Below are positions 22,700-34,506 of a stretch of 64,000 nucleotides of DNA, one piece after another. Each line of letters starts with the position of its first letter. Position 1 is the stretch's first letter. Location: contig NC_135013.1 of assembly GCF_051020955.1 (NCBI RefSeq), positions 37,943,087-38,007,086 of the forward strand, given 5' to 3'. Under the pieces are notes generated by a model. That model was not told where the DNA came from. It saw only the letters and a program-made list of their open reading frames with translations, and searched no databases. The stretch is from Megalopta genalis. Its lineage: Eukaryota; Arthropoda; Insecta; Hymenoptera; Halictidae. The position numbers and the translations under genes are program-made.

Positions 22700-23343
22700 G
22701 AGAATAAGTAATACAATTCATATTCTAACAATATTTATAATTAAAAATATAACGATAACAATAATAATAACTGTATTGATCAATGGAACAAATTGTAAAA
22801 CATTTTGTTAAAGAAAACACGATCTTTGTGTGTGAGTAGAATGATTGTTCGAAGGACAAATGATCTAACAGTTGATGAATAAGTTGTTTTATACTATTTT
22901 ATACTACGATCAAACTTTGTGATTAATTTCTTATTTTTCAATACGACGAATTTCTGAGACTCTTTCAAACCCGGGCAAATTTTATTTGAGCAAAGTTCAA
23001 GTAATTAATAGAAATACACGTGAATATAAAATAGTATTTCAATTAATTATTTCCAGTACATCTTAAGAAAATACTGCTTCAGTTAATAAATGTCTTTGCC
23101 ACAACATAAATAACTACATACTGACTAAATATACTTAAATAACAGCAACTAAATATAATAACTAAATAGTAACAAAATATAATTGAATAACTGTAACTAA
23201 CATAGTAATAGTTATTATATTAATAACTAAATAGTAACAAAATATAATTGAATAACTGTAACTAAACATAGTAACTGAATAGTAACAAAATATAATTAAA
23301 TACTAACTAAACGGGATTAAATAACGTTAAATAAATAGTAACT
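22700..23343. repeat. AT-rich region grading into AACTAAATA-type degenerate repeats
   Basis: From about 23110 the words AACTAAATA and TAGTAACAAAATATAATTG recur with irregular spacing, including two near copies of AACTAAATAGTAACAAAATA at 23161 and 23227. The same AACTAAATATAGT wording begins each unit of the neighbouring 185-bp array, so this looks like its simple-repeat border. Confidence 0.75.
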
Positions 23344-24458
23344 AAATAGTAACTAAATATAGTAACTAAATATAATCAATTAACAATAATTAATTACAGT
23401 AACTAAATATAGCTATAAATAGTAAACATTTTTAACACATGTGCTTATATCTATATCGTCAAATAAATCTTGAAACATTATTTCACCCGGACAGGAGTGA
23501 TTTCAATAACGATTTCCGATGCTTTGTCAAATAGTAACTAAATATAGTAACTAAATATAATTAAATAACAATAATTAATTACAGTAACTAAATATAGCTA
23601 TAAATAGTAAACATTTTTAACACATGTGCTTATATCTATATCGTCAAATAAATCTTGAAACATTATTTCACCCGGACAGGAGTGATTTCAATAACGATTT
23701 CCGATGCTTTGTCAAATAGTAACTAAATATAGTAACTAAATATAATTAAATAACAATAATTAATTACAGTAACTAAATATAGCTATAAATAGTAAATATT
23801 TTTAACACATGTGCTTATATCTATATCGTCAAATAAATCTTGAAACATTATTTCACCCGGACAGGAGTGATTTCAATAACGATTTCCGATGCTTTGTCAA
23901 ATAGTAACTAAATATAGTAACTAAATATAATTAAATAACAATAATTAATTACAGTAACTAAATATAGCTATAAATAGTAAACATTTTTAACACATGTGCT
24001 TATATCTATATCGTCAAATAAATCTTGAAACATTATTTCACCCGGACAGGAGTGATTTCAATAACGATTTCCGATGCTTTGTCAAATAGTAACTAAATAT
24101 AGTAACTAAATATAATTAAATAACAATAATTAATTACAGTAACTAAATATAGCTATAAATAGTAAATATTTTTAACACATGTGCTTATATCTATATCGTC
24201 AAATAAATCTTGAAACATTATTTCACCCGGACAGGAGTGATTTCAATAACGATTTCCGATGCTTTGTCAAATAGTAACTAAATATAGTAACTAAATATAA
24301 TTAAATAACAATAATTAATTACAGTAACTAAATATAGCTATAAATAGTAAACATTTTTAACACATGTGCTTATATCTATATCGTCAAATAAATCTTGAAA
24401 CATTATTTCACCCGGACAGGAGTGATTTCAATAACGATTTCCGATGCTTTGTCAAATA
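23344..24458. repeat. 185-bp satellite array, six units
   Basis: The word ACCCGGACAGGAGTG falls at 23485, 23670, 23855, 24040, 24225 and 24410, an exact 185-bp spacing. Each unit has an AT part (AACTAAATATAGTAAC, ACAATAATTAATTACAG) and a more complex part (GTGCTTATATCTATATCG through CGATTTCCGATGCTTTGTC). Units are almost identical, which suggests recent expansion. Units 3 and 5 carry AAATATTTTT where 1, 2, 4 and 6 carry AAACATTTTT. Unit 1 also differs (ATAATCAATT). Non-coding. Confidence 0.97.
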
Positions 24459-25051
24459 ACCTCAGCCCGATCTGATTCGCAGCAACGAACTCTCCGCCTT
24501 CGGTTGGTCCCGATGATCGAGTGTTGCGATATCGAAGGAACGTTGGACCGCAGGAGCGTTAATATCGGGACTAGCTCGGATCGCGAAGTGGCGGACAGCG
24601 TGTCTACTAAACGGCGCAATGATTAACGATCATCCCGGCGTAATTAATGATCGAGCGCGGCCGCGCGACCCGCCGCTCGCTAATTTCGATCGCTGTCATA
24701 ATTAAATACGCGGGGGCATACACGGGCCGCCGCCCGCCGTCCGCCGCCTGCGGTGGGCTGTAATTTCGCGGCGCGACTAATAACCGATCCGAGTCCCAAA
24801 GCTTCGGAAAATATTTCGAATAACAGAGACGGCGGAAAATTTCGATTAATTTCCCCCCGGCCGGTCGCGGCGAGGGCGCGGGAAAGCGCGGTGAAAAAGA
24901 CAGAACCCGCTCGCCGGATTCGTTTCAACGGCCGCGACCGGGGATATTGCGGGGCGGGACAAAGGTTCCATCAGAATCGAAGAGAGTTCTTGGTAGAAAT
25001 GAGAGATGGACAGATGATTTGTTATTTGAATTAAACGTAAAATATTCTAGA
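24459..25051. other. gene-free GC-rich interval
   Basis: GC-rich (24640-24960), with 60-93-codon frames on both strands and no domain. Confidence 0.45.
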
Positions 25052-25055
25052 TTAA

Positions 25056-25253
25056 CGCTAAACCTGGCATGGTCAAAATAACCGATATTATATTTTACGA
25101 TTTCACAAACTTTAGAGATTGTTTCATGACAATGGAAGTGCTTGAATGAATTACATTATTGAAGCGAGTTTACTATGGAGAAACTGTACAATATCGACAT
25201 GACTTCGATCTTTTCACTTTTATGAGTGAAAGTCACTGTATTTCTGTTTAGCG
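25056..25253. mobile_element. TTAA MITE, TIR CGCTAAACC (copy A)
   Basis: TTAA (25052-25055) is followed by CGCTAAACCTGGCATGGTC and AAAATAACCG. The right end CTGTTTAGCG is followed by TTGA (25254-25257), one base off TTAA. The subterminal GGTCAAAATRACC block is shared with 3505 and 42104. 198 bp, non-coding; piggyBac-like by target. Confidence 0.72.
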
Positions 25254-25257
25254 TTGA

Positions 25258-25550
25258 GGGAAAATTGCGGAGAACGTCGCACGAACAATTGTCGGCAATT
25301 CGGGCGACTATAAAAGTACAGCAAAAGTTCTGTCATATTTAGAAGAAACCAAATTGTTCAGTTAAATTGTATAGTAAATTAAGGATTTTAGATTAAGACG
25401 ATAATGTTGAGGACATAGTGTTGAACCCATTGCCGTACTATTTTCTTCCCAGTTATGATTATTAGAAGTTTTTCGATTATAATAATTGCACAGAAGAAGA
25501 AAACAATTTTCTATTTATCATGTACCTACATTTCTTTGAATACTTAAATA
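25258..25550. other. gene-free spacer with MITE-like phrases
   Basis: GAGAACGTCGCACGAACAATTG at 25271 has a close relative at 51880 (GAGAATGTCGCGCGAACAATT). This is probably a fragment of another unclassified repeat. Confidence 0.4.
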
Positions 25551-25559
25551 TTGTGGAGA

Positions 25560-25735
25560 AAAGAACAGAATCTTATTCCAATATTCATACTTAACAAGTT
25601 ATTTTAATACAAATAAGGAACAAAAAAAATCTTATTCCGTCATTCATACTTAACTTTATTTTAATTAAAATAAAGAACAGAATCTTATTTCAACATTCGT
25701 ACTTAACAGGTTATTTTAATACAAATAATTTAATG
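25560..25735. repeat. three degenerate ~60-bp tandem units
   Basis: AATCTTATT, CATTCRTACTTAACA and TTATTTTAATACAAATAA recur three times with small indels. Confidence 0.8.
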
Positions 25736-26225
25736 TGGAAACTATAGTAACTATTGCCACATGTATACATCTACATGTAACAATTATAATCCCACAAGTG
25801 TCAGCTAATAGCTATTAAGCAGATGCGACATAGATGAATAAATTAAAAAAAAAGAAAGAACTGTCGACATTGAAAATTTATGTTGAATTCGCCATCTTCG
25901 ATAAACTTCGCGATCGGATTTTTATCCTTGTCCTAGGACATTTTAAGTTTCATTTCAAACAGAAATCGTCCGTCTAATTTCTGTGAAAAGACCTACGACT
26001 TCGACAGAAGCTTGGTCATTTTTTCCGCGCGGCGCGGAAAACGGCCGTGACGGGGTGAAAATCGGCGACAAAGAGCCGCGCCGGTTTCCATCTCGTTTCG
26101 GCGAACCCCCGTAAAAGAGTTTTAAAACTCGACCCGTTAAAACGAACCGGGCCGGGATTGGTTTTCGCGGTAAAGCCCCGAAGTGGTTCGCGATCCGCGG
26201 TCTTAGACGCCGAGAGCTCCGAAGA
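25736..26225. other. gene-free interval
   Basis: AT-rich, then GC-rich from 26020. Overlapping opposite-strand frames without domains. Confidence 0.4.
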
Positions 26226-26260
26226 GTCTCTCTCTCTCTCACTCTCTCTCTCTCTCTCTT
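26226..26260. repeat. (CT)n microsatellite
   Basis: About 17 CT units with one AC interruption. Confidence 0.95.
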
Positions 26261-27396
26261 CCGCAGTCGGCCTCTCTCTTCTACCGGTATTACGACCGCT
26301 TATTGTCTTCCGTTCGCGCGCACTTTGCGCTGAAGAAATCTCGCCCCCTTCCTCCGCTGCCGCCATCCCCGGCGACTCTCTGCTTCTTTACGGGGCCGCA
26401 TTAACGCGGAACCGGCTCAAGAGAATGGCTCAATTCCCGTTGGTAAATTAATTTCCGCCGATGAGGGGAAAATTAAAATTTCCTCGCGGCGCCTGCTCGC
26501 GCTCCGAGCCGTGTCTCGCTCCGGCCGCATAATTGTTGTCAAGTAATTTCGCTTAATTATGAGTCCTCTGGCGGGACCAGGGCGAAACGCTGCCTTTTCT
26601 TTTTCTTCGCTCTACCATCGTCCACAGAGCCGTGAAAAATTTACGAATCAGTAAATCGTTCGTGTCTCGATCAGCACAAGAAATTTCCTCGATGGTTCCC
26701 GGAATCGATAGCGCAGTGCGGCGCGGCGGGAGGAACGCGGAAACGCGTTTTCAACTTTACCCGAGGTTGTACAAACACGTGGACCAGCCGCGTGTACCAT
26801 TCGCAATGCAACCACGCATTGTGCGTGCCTCGGAAGCGGCTTTTCAACCATTGCCAAAGCCGAACAATACCCCAAGGAACGTGGCGACTCGCTTGCGTAT
26901 ACACGGTGTCCGAAAAAACACCGCTGCCTATTCTCTCGGCGGACAAACGGACCGATTAGTCGAGGCTTCGCAGCTTTTCGGACCATAAAATTCTCTGCGG
27001 AATTGATGCATTTGTGACCGAAATAAGTGTCGGCGATCTGATACCGTAGAATGCACTAATTATGATCTACTGAAATGATTAACGCTGAAGGTACATTTAT
27101 TAATTATTTACTTAACATATGTGCTTTTTGCGACAAATATCTGGTACAATGACACTGGTTAAAAATCAGAATAAATGTCTTATTGTTATTTTTAGAAATT
27201 AATATAAAACAGCTGCTTTCGGTGCTAAATCTAGTGTTATAGGAGGAATGGAACTTCTAAATGACTGCTGTCTTCTGCAGAAGATGCAGAACACTTTTAT
27301 CTTGCATGAAAAATTAAATTTTTAATTGCATAAATAATTACATTTATTTTCGCAGTTTAGTTGCAATGGATTTCTTTATTTCAGTGTATTATATGT
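26261..27396. other. gene-free; GC-rich to 27000, then AT-rich
   Basis: Frames 26632-26988 plus and 26648-26986 minus mirror each other. At 26897 TATACACGGTGTCCG resembles a TACAGGGTGTCC end without a partner. No gene. Confidence 0.45.
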
Positions 27397-27404
27397 TGTC
27401 TGGC

Positions 27405-27680
27405 CAGGGCTGGGAAAGAATAGATTTTTAAAATAGTGAATAAACTGTAAATATTTTGATTTTTTCGCGTGACACAGAATTTGACGAGTAAACCTTTTCT
27501 GAAATAATCACCACGTATGGACATTACATTTCAAATACATTTAATTACGTTCTATCCACACGTAACTACTGTTTCAAAAAAATCTTTTATTTCTCGAATT
27601 CTCTGTTAAATGCGGAGATAAAAATATTTAGAAAAATATTACTTATTTACTATTTGAAAAATCGATTTTTCCCGCGCCTG
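27405..27680. mobile_element. hAT-like MITE, TIR CAGGGCTGGGAAA
   Basis: Left end CAGGGCTGGGAAAGAATAGA; right end, inverted, CAGGCGCGGGAAAAATCGAT. Inner blocks AAAATAGTGAATA and TTACTATTTGAAAAATCG also pair. Flanks TGTCTGGC (27397-27404) and TATCTGAC (27681-27688) agree at six of eight positions, a decayed 8-bp duplication. The internal sequence aligns with 860-995. 276 bp, no coding capacity. Confidence 0.7.
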
Positions 27681-27688
27681 TATCTGAC

Positions 27689-28474
27689 AGATGGCTGCAG
27701 TTAGGAAAATTGGATTAATTATCAAGATGCTAGAAACGTTAGGTCAAATAGGAAAATGTTCTAATCGTGAAGAAAAATGGCACGGCAAAGAGTTGACAAC
27801 TGATAGAAAGTTATTAATGCTCGACCCGCCCCAATTTGAATACGAAAAAGCCGCAGTGCCGGCGAACCCCCGAATCCCCGAAACTGCGGCGTTCCCGGAA
27901 GTTTATTTTGGGCAGAGTTAGGATCACGTTTTCAGTCGATCCCAGAATCGATCGGCCACGGGGGAACCGTGGTTCCCCGAATATCCTGCACGCGGCTTCG
28001 ACAAAAACCATCCTCGCAGAGGAACGAACCCCGTGTGTGTAGGCGAGCCTACGCGGCTCTCTGTTACGGCTGCCATAACAGCGCGCGGCTGCGAGCCGCG
28101 CAAAACCGAACGCCGCAGCTCTCTGCCGCATACCGGAGCGGTTCCGCAAAAACCGGGACGCGAAATCGATCAGCCTGGTAGAAAAATACAGTGGAGTTTT
28201 CGGCGTGCAACGCGGCGGTAACACGCTCGTCCCGTATCGGCTATTTTCGCGTCTCTGCGAAAGGAAAAAGTCGGGCGACCGGTTTTCCCATTCGTATTAC
28301 CTTTGTGCCCGTGGTTCCCGGTTTCTTCTGTGCCGAAACGAGCCGCTCGTTATGATTTTTTTTTTCCCAAGGGCGACGTTTAAACCTCCATTTGTAATTG
28401 TCGACGAGCCGAGCACGTGGCGAACACGAGCCGATCACAAGCAGATAGTGTTTTATCATTGTTTCTGGTTATTG
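27689..28474. other. gene-free GC-rich interval
   Basis: Frames 27691-27921 (76 aa), 27814-28224 minus (136 aa) and others overlap each other. No domain, start context or splice signal supports any of them. Confidence 0.45.
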
Positions 28475-28500
28475 GACTGCGGATTTTGTGCATTTATGGC
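28475..28500. mobile_element. one-sided GACTGCGGATTTTGTG MITE terminus
   Basis: GACTGCGGATTTTGTGC matches the GACYGCGG family terminus. It stands about 175 bp upstream of a more complete copy (28652) and may be the end of a second, truncated copy. Confidence 0.55.
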
Positions 28501-28651
28501 GAAGGTGTGTTGGTGGAGCACGGAGCAGTAAATGCGGTGGATGAATTGAACAATGCTGTCAGCTTATTTGTTCAACTTACAGTAGAACTTTGATTAATCG
28601 AACTGAAGTTTTCTCAATCTTTATTATTCAGATTTCGGATTATTCCAAGCA

Positions 28652-28844
28652 GTTTGCAGATTATTATGCAGAATGAAACTGTTCTGTGTCGATTGCAAGA
28701 CAAATGGGTCAAGTATAATTTTCTTTCATTTTTTAAATAATTTTAACAAAATTAGTACACCAACGTTCTTAGTTCTCTTTCATCTTTTCATTGTTTTCAG
28801 TTTTATCCATCCAATTTTGTTGTAAATGCATGAAATACGCAATC
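28652..28844. mobile_element. GACYGCGG-family MITE, diverged copy (copy B)
   Basis: Left end GTTTGCAGATTATTATGCAG then AATGAAACTGTTCTG and GATTGCAAG. The right end ATGCATGAAATACGCAATC is followed by TA at 28845. Length of 193 bp and subterminal blocks agree with 6454 and 63381 copies. The TIRs are eroded. Confidence 0.6.
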
Positions 28845-28846
28845 TA

Positions 28847-29487
28847 ATTCCAAGTAATACAGATGAAACTATAGAAGGACATCGATGGAACCTCGATGAA
28901 ACCTTCGCCTAACATCTTATACTACCATGTTTAATAATTTCTCGAAAATAAAGAGAAATTAACAAACAATTTTGCATTCGTATAATCGAAGTTCTACCGT
29001 ATTAGAAACGTTAAGCATTAAAACTAGACTTTCATATAACTGCGTATATCGGTTTCGCTGGTCTTCCTTTCGGCGGATCGCCGGAAACGTTGCCTAATTC
29101 CTCCGCAACGGGATCCGAGGAAGTGTAGGCTGCTGCGCGAGAGTTGCAGCACCCGGGAAACGCTGAACTGCATCGAATAATTTCATGGATGAAAAATTGC
29201 GTTGGCGACGGGGCTTTCTATCGATGACGACACACGAAGCTGTCGCGTTTCTGCAAGCTGACCACGAGATTTCACATTTTCTGCTGAAGTCTGGAATCTG
29301 ATAATCGATGGTAATCTACACAATGGATCCTTGTCTGAGAAGTGCGTGCACGAATCACTGATACACTGATACATTGAATCGTTTTGTTTAATAATAAATC
29401 GTTCTGTTTATTTCTGAATTATATTTATTACACATTAAATAATTTAATTTATTACGCATTAAATCTTCTTATTGTTTTTCTATTCTC

Positions 29488-29488
<1 letters not shown>
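28847..29488. other. gene-free interval
   Basis: AT-rich with a GC island at 29040-29180. A 63-codon minus frame only. Nothing recognised. Confidence 0.45.

Positions 29489-29552
<64 letters not shown>
29489..29552. repeat. (TTA)n trinucleotide microsatellite
   Basis: About 21 uninterrupted ATT units. Confidence 0.97.
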
Positions 29553-29553
<1 letters not shown>

Positions 29554-30770
29554 AGGTTATTTATTTTAGCGTGATCGCATTAACTGTTGTTTTGTTTATA
29601 AGTCGCAATAAATCTTTCTAATCTTTCGTTTATTTTGCATGTATTTATCGGACAAGAGATGTTAAACATTTCCAATTCAAAAACAAACGATTAAAAGAAT
29701 TTTCGAAAAATCTATTTTCGTCAGGATGCCCAGTTTAAGCACATCGTGTTAAATATATAATAATTTCCCTCGCAACGGCAGGTTCTCCGCGGTCGGACAA
29801 GCCGGTTAAAACCGACCGCTTTCAATTTATTCGAAGGACGATCATGCAGAGGCAAACACGATGCCTTATTCATGCCGTTCAAACGATCTTTCTGGAGGAA
29901 CGGTTCCAGGGAAGAAGTTCCGCGGCCGGTCGCGAAACTTTTCCGGGTTCGGTGTTTCCGCGGTGTTTCAATTTTCATGCGAGACAGTACATTTATTCAA
30001 AGATACGCCGAGCGAATGCGGCCGGCGAATTTTCGATTGTTGGCGCGAGCGCGCGCACGCTCCGCCGGAATTGAATCGAATTGAAATTCCGGCGGAGCTT
30101 TCCCGCAGAGCCGGCTGGCTGGCCGTCAGTCGCAGGAATAAGGCCGAACTGTTTTCAGACCGTGCACGCCGGCCCGCGTGTGTCTGAGATCGATCCCCGG
30201 TGTTCGCCGTAGTTTTGACGAGCATCGAGGAAATCCGGGAAACGGATGTTGGCGGTCCGTGGTCGTGTCGGACTCGTCTCGTTGTCATCGGCGCGGCCGG
30301 CGCGTGTTCCCGCGGAATAAAACGACTCGGGATCGATGGCTATTCAACGTCAGTCTTGTTAATTATACCAGCCAATTAGCCGTGGCTTCCGCGCGCGGTC
30401 CCGCTCCTGTCCGTCAGGAGCAGCCGTCGTTCTCGGCTCTCGACGCGTGCTAAGGTCAACGCGCGCGCTGCCCTCGCGTAATTCTCTCGACGCGAGCACT
30501 TCTATTTTTTCCGCTCTGCTTTCGTTAACGAAATTCGACACGCGAGCCTCCGCTCGTCCGACAAATTTTCCGTCGCGCTTCTGCTCTTTTAGTCTCGTTC
30601 CCTGCGAACCACGTGTCCCTCACGCGACGCGAAACCGAAGATTCGACTATTTGATGGTTCGTTCGATTTCTGTTCGCTCCGAGGAATCGGCGAATTTTCG
30701 ATGACTCTTAGGAGTCATTGCTACGCATAAATGTACTGGACGAACGATAGATTTTGAGACTGACAGTTTC
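29553..30770. other. gene-free; GC-rich 29780-30700
   Basis: Frames 29861-30187 plus and 29968-30288 minus overlap. An internal inverted pair CGCCGGAATTGAATCG / ATTGAAATTCCGGCGG at 30060-30098 forms a short hairpin. No gene or element assigned. Confidence 0.45.
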
Positions 30771-30818
30771 GAGTTTCGAAAAATCGCAACTTCGTGCTAT
30801 TTTTGCGATTCGAAACTC
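30771..30818. repeat. hairpin repeat, copy 1 of a directly repeated pair
   Basis: GAGTTTCG-AAAAATCGCAAC, loop, TTTTTGCGATTCGAAACTC: an imperfect palindrome. A second copy in the same orientation lies at 31181-31231. Confidence 0.75.
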
Positions 30819-31180
30819 TCGGATACCAGGTAAATTTTGACCTAATTTTTTAGTTCACGATTATTGAAATTATGCAGAATTTATGCAACGACTTTGTTTC
30901 ATTTAACATACGTTATAATAAGTAGACAGCGGATCTTCGGGCAAAAGAAAAATTGTTCGAGTTTATTGTAAGAAACGTAAGTGAAATGAAAATGTCTCTC
31001 TTCTTTTAATAATTGCAGTAAATTGAAAATAATGTAACAGTATCCCCAAATTCTTCTGATGACCTTACAATTTTATATTTGACCTATTCGCGTATATTGA
31101 ACGAATTACTTATAAATGTATCTTTACGATCTGAATAATTGTAAATTAAAAAATTCACTGGAGATTTTAACTAAAAAGAT
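30819..31180. other. segment between the two hairpins, with a GACYGCGG-like terminus
   Basis: At 30923 TA-GACAGCGGATCTTCGGGC and AAAGAAAAATTGTTCGAG resemble the left part of the GACYGCGG family. A right end is not clear. Confidence 0.45.
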
Positions 31181-31231
31181 TTCGAGCATCGAAAAATCGA
31201 AATCTCGTGCTATTTTTACGATTCGAAACTC
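31181..31231. repeat. hairpin repeat, copy 2
   Basis: TTCGAGCATCGAAAAATCG, loop, TATTTTTACGATTCGAAACT. It shares the TCGTGCTATTTTT core with copy 1. Confidence 0.75.
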
Positions 31232-31714
31232 CTGAAACCCAGATATATAATAATTTATATAAATAATTTATATACCGGTAGATAAACCCTTTGTTACAGA
31301 AGAAGTAATAACTTACAGCAATATCGCATAAGTGCGAACAAATTATAAACAACTTACGAATATAATATTGTGACGTTATGAATTTATTTTGATTTAACTG
31401 ATAATAATAAACTAAAATTATAGTTTGCTTGTTATGATTTAAAGATTGAAACAAAACTTTGGCGGCGCGTGTTCCGTCTCGTTGAACTTCGAAAATTCAC
31501 TTTGTTACCGGTGAAGGCGTTGATAACACTTGAATAAATACTGTCTCGAGATCGCAGCGCCATATCTGCTTTTGTCTAAGAGATCGGAACGATCCGCAGC
31601 TGAATCGATCATTTTTTCACCTACTTCAATTTCGTCGTGTTCTTACTTCCTGTTCCAACGGCGATATAAGAAAATCGTTGCACACGTGAGCCTAAATGAT
31701 AAAGCATTCGTTAT
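31232..31714. other. gene-free AT-rich interval
   Basis: Frame 31167-31454 minus is Tyr/Ile-rich low complexity. Nothing recognised. Confidence 0.4.
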
Positions 31715-31862
31715 ATTTTCTTTGCTAAGTACTTTAACAACCATAGTTCGTTTCGTCCAATACTTACATCATTTTCTTTGCTAAATACTTTAATAATCAC
31801 AGCTCATTCCGTCCAATATAATCACCACATTTCCTTTGGTAAGTACTTTAATAACCATAGTC
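31715..31862. repeat. three ~56-bp tandem units
   Basis: TTTCTTTGCTAAGTACTTTA, AACCATAGTTC and CGTCCAATA recur with starts near 31717, 31772 and 31829. It accounts for the His/Thr/Ile-rich frame there. Confidence 0.85.
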
Positions 31863-32424
31863 ACGATTCAAGGCATTCATACGACTGTCATTTGCGAACT
31901 CTAGCATCGGATCTTTTTTTCCCACAGCGAATTGCGCAGTCACGACATTGGAACGATGACTTTTGTCTTCGCGAGCACTGAGACGGGCAGAATTGTCACG
32001 GCTTTTAACAGGCGTACTCGTATCTCGCTTTCGACCGTGCGCCGATTATTAATGCTGTGCAGAATAAAACGAACCAGAAAGGATCGTAATAACAGCATTT
32101 TTTCGTATAAACCACCTCGAGGTATGATAAAAATAATGATAGCGTGAATAGGCAACGTTCGGCTGGCAAACAGCGCTGTTATTAAATAGAACCCCGATTG
32201 CATCTAATTTTTGTATCACGTGACGTTGTATATCTGACGGAACGCCAATTAACTTTCTCGCTGATGTATATTATTTTCAAAAATCGCGCGTGCCGATATG
32301 CGGAAAATTATTCGATAAATCTTGGGAGAGCGATTCGGGCACACACACAAAATAGCCTTTTATGAAACCGATCGAGCTAGCCGAACGCTCGAAAAATCGA
32401 TCGATGCAACGCGAACGACCGCGT
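31863..32424. other. gene-free interval
   Basis: Opposite frames 31932-32147 and 31940-32203 are complementary shadows. Nothing recognised. Confidence 0.4.
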
Positions 32425-32890
32425 CTGCCATGAAACCGTCAAAAACATCCGTTTCACAAAAGTCAAATGCAATTACTCTTTCGCCCGTTCCTATAGGCTG
32501 CCTGTTTCTCCCCGATCGAATCAATTCATAACAATCTCCGTGAATTTAGCGAGCACGAGATCCTCAAAAAATATCCACTGCTCAAGCATTCGATGGAATT
32601 GTTCGTTCGTTCGTTCTACGTTTCGCTTATTTAATAATCGAATTAATTCTTAACAATCCAGACGAATTTAACTGGCACGAAATCGTCGGAAAGATCCACC
32701 TTCGAAAATTGCAACGCAATTATTCCCTCGTTCGTTCTACACGGCTCTCTTCGCAAAACCAAATGAGTTTATAACAATCTCAATAAAAGCTGCCACAAAA
32801 TCGTCAGAAACCATCCGCGGCCGAAGGATTAAATGCGATTATTTCTTCATTTGCTTCACGTATTCCCCGTTCGTCTGCTCCATCGTATAC
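32425..32890. repeat. four degenerate ~121-bp tandem units
   Basis: AATTCATAACAATCTCCGTG (32523), AATTCTTAACAATCCAGACG (32645) and GTTTATAACAATCTCAATAA (32766) head successive units. Each continues with AAATCGTCRGAAA-type, ATGCAATTA-type and TCGTTCGTTCTACG-type blocks. A first, more diverged unit lies at 32425-32520. Confidence 0.72.
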
Positions 32891-33013
32891 TGCACGTTCA
32901 ATTTGAATACTGCACGCACTGCCCTTTCGCTCCGATGCAGCGTGGAATTCTTCGATAATCTAGCCGGACTTAATTCTGAACGGCTTTATTCTCGGTTTTC
33001 TTTTTCATTATGT

Positions 33014-33366
33014 ATTTGGTTATAATTATCCGGAATGTTCATTTACGATCCTTTTTAATACGACTTGGTAATTTTCAGTATAATATATATTGTTATTGTT
33101 ATGTATTATTTTCATATTTATATAGAAAGTGTATACATTTAATTATAATTACTCGGAATGTTGATTTACAATCGTTTTTAACACGACTCAGTAATTTTAT
33201 GTAAAATTTATATATTATTATTACTATATATTATTTTATATTTTATATTTATATAGAAAATATATACATTCTATTATAATTACATAGAATGTTGATTCGT
33301 AATCATTTTTAACATGACACGACAGTGCTGTTCAAAACGATTGTAAATCAACATCCTAAGCAGGTG
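33014..33366. repeat. 2.5 tandem ~126-bp units plus an inverted fragment
   Basis: ATAATTATCCGGAATGTTCATTTACGATCC (in part) recurs as ATAATTACTCGGAATGTTGA and ATAATTACATAGAATGTTGA at about 33018, 33141 and 33272. At 33341-33362 CGATTGTAAATCAACATCCT is the inverse of that block, so a larger hairpin may be present. Confidence 0.78.
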
Positions 33367-34504
33367 TGTCATACAATTTTCAAAAAATTGTCACTCATAA
33401 AGTAACAATGCTATCGAGCCCCAAAAATTTGAGAATATAATTTGAACATTCCAGAACATCGTTCCATTTATTAGAACTCGATAGGTCGCTTCCAAGTATA
33501 TTTAATTAATTGTTAATTTCACTTTTCCGAAAAGAGAAAATCGTGGGTCATGTTGACCCAGTGTGACAGAACGGAAGGTTGAAAATAATGCTTATTCAGG
33601 GTCACCGAGATAATGCTTTCAAATGAAGGATGACTTGGTAATTTTCTAAATACATCAACGTCGCGATCGGATGCTCCTCGGTCGTCGAAATATCGCACCG
33701 TTCGATGCACCGATCCGCGGCGAAGAATTCGTTCGAACAACCGCGGGCTCGTTGATGCACGGCCGAACGATCTATTCGAAGACGGCCAGTGTCCGAGCCG
33801 GGAGTAAATCGAGAAGGAAGAACAGTGGACTGCGAACACAGAATCCGGGATGATCCCGGATGCCCTCACGTCCGTCAAAACGCGGGCCGAGCAAGGTCCG
33901 TCGGGGCAGTCGGCTCGCGCGGCCCGTTGTAACGGAGTTTCGGGCGCGTCGCGTGTGTCAAGGCGCATCCGCATGTCGGTCGCATCCTTCGCCACGCGTA
34001 AATGCACAGCCACGATGCACACGCAGCTACCCACGCGGCACGTTCGCCCCGACAGATAATCGATACACGGGCGGAGCATCGATGATTCCTGTCATTAGCT
34101 CGCTACGACTTCCGATCCGGAGCCGGCAGCAATTTGCTCGCGCCCCTATATACCTACCCCCTTCCACTAATTAAAATCGGCAATCAGCGAGCCGTATCCT
34201 CCAGGAAACGCATCAAGAACATCTAACAAGAATCGGATACCGCGGACGTTTTTCATCGTATCGGGTACACGCGCGGCGCATGATTATTAACCGTAATCCC
34301 GGTTTTTGTTTGTCCCGCGTCTCCTGTTACCGGTTTTAACTATTAAGGGATTCGGAGGAAGTACGAGCTCGCTGGAAAGCGGAGAAACAGGCAGTGCGTT
34401 ATTTTAGATACCGAAGAAAAAGAACGACGTTTAATTTTATATATTTCGAAACGTTTCAAATGGTTTTGGTTTACGAACTGAAAATTATTGAAATTATGAG
34501 AATA
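33367..34504. other. gene-free; GC-rich 33660-34340
   Basis: The frame 33519-34079 minus (186 aa) is opposed by frames 33850-34059 and 33860-34174 plus. No domain. Confidence 0.45.
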
Positions 34505-34506
34505 TA

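Noticed and set aside
23344..24458. CRISPR-like or direct-repeat array
   Set aside because: Units are contiguous 185-bp copies with no unique spacers, in a eukaryotic context; this is a satellite.
33519..34079. 186-codon minus frame
   Set aside because: It is opposed by two plus-strand frames and has no recognisable motif.
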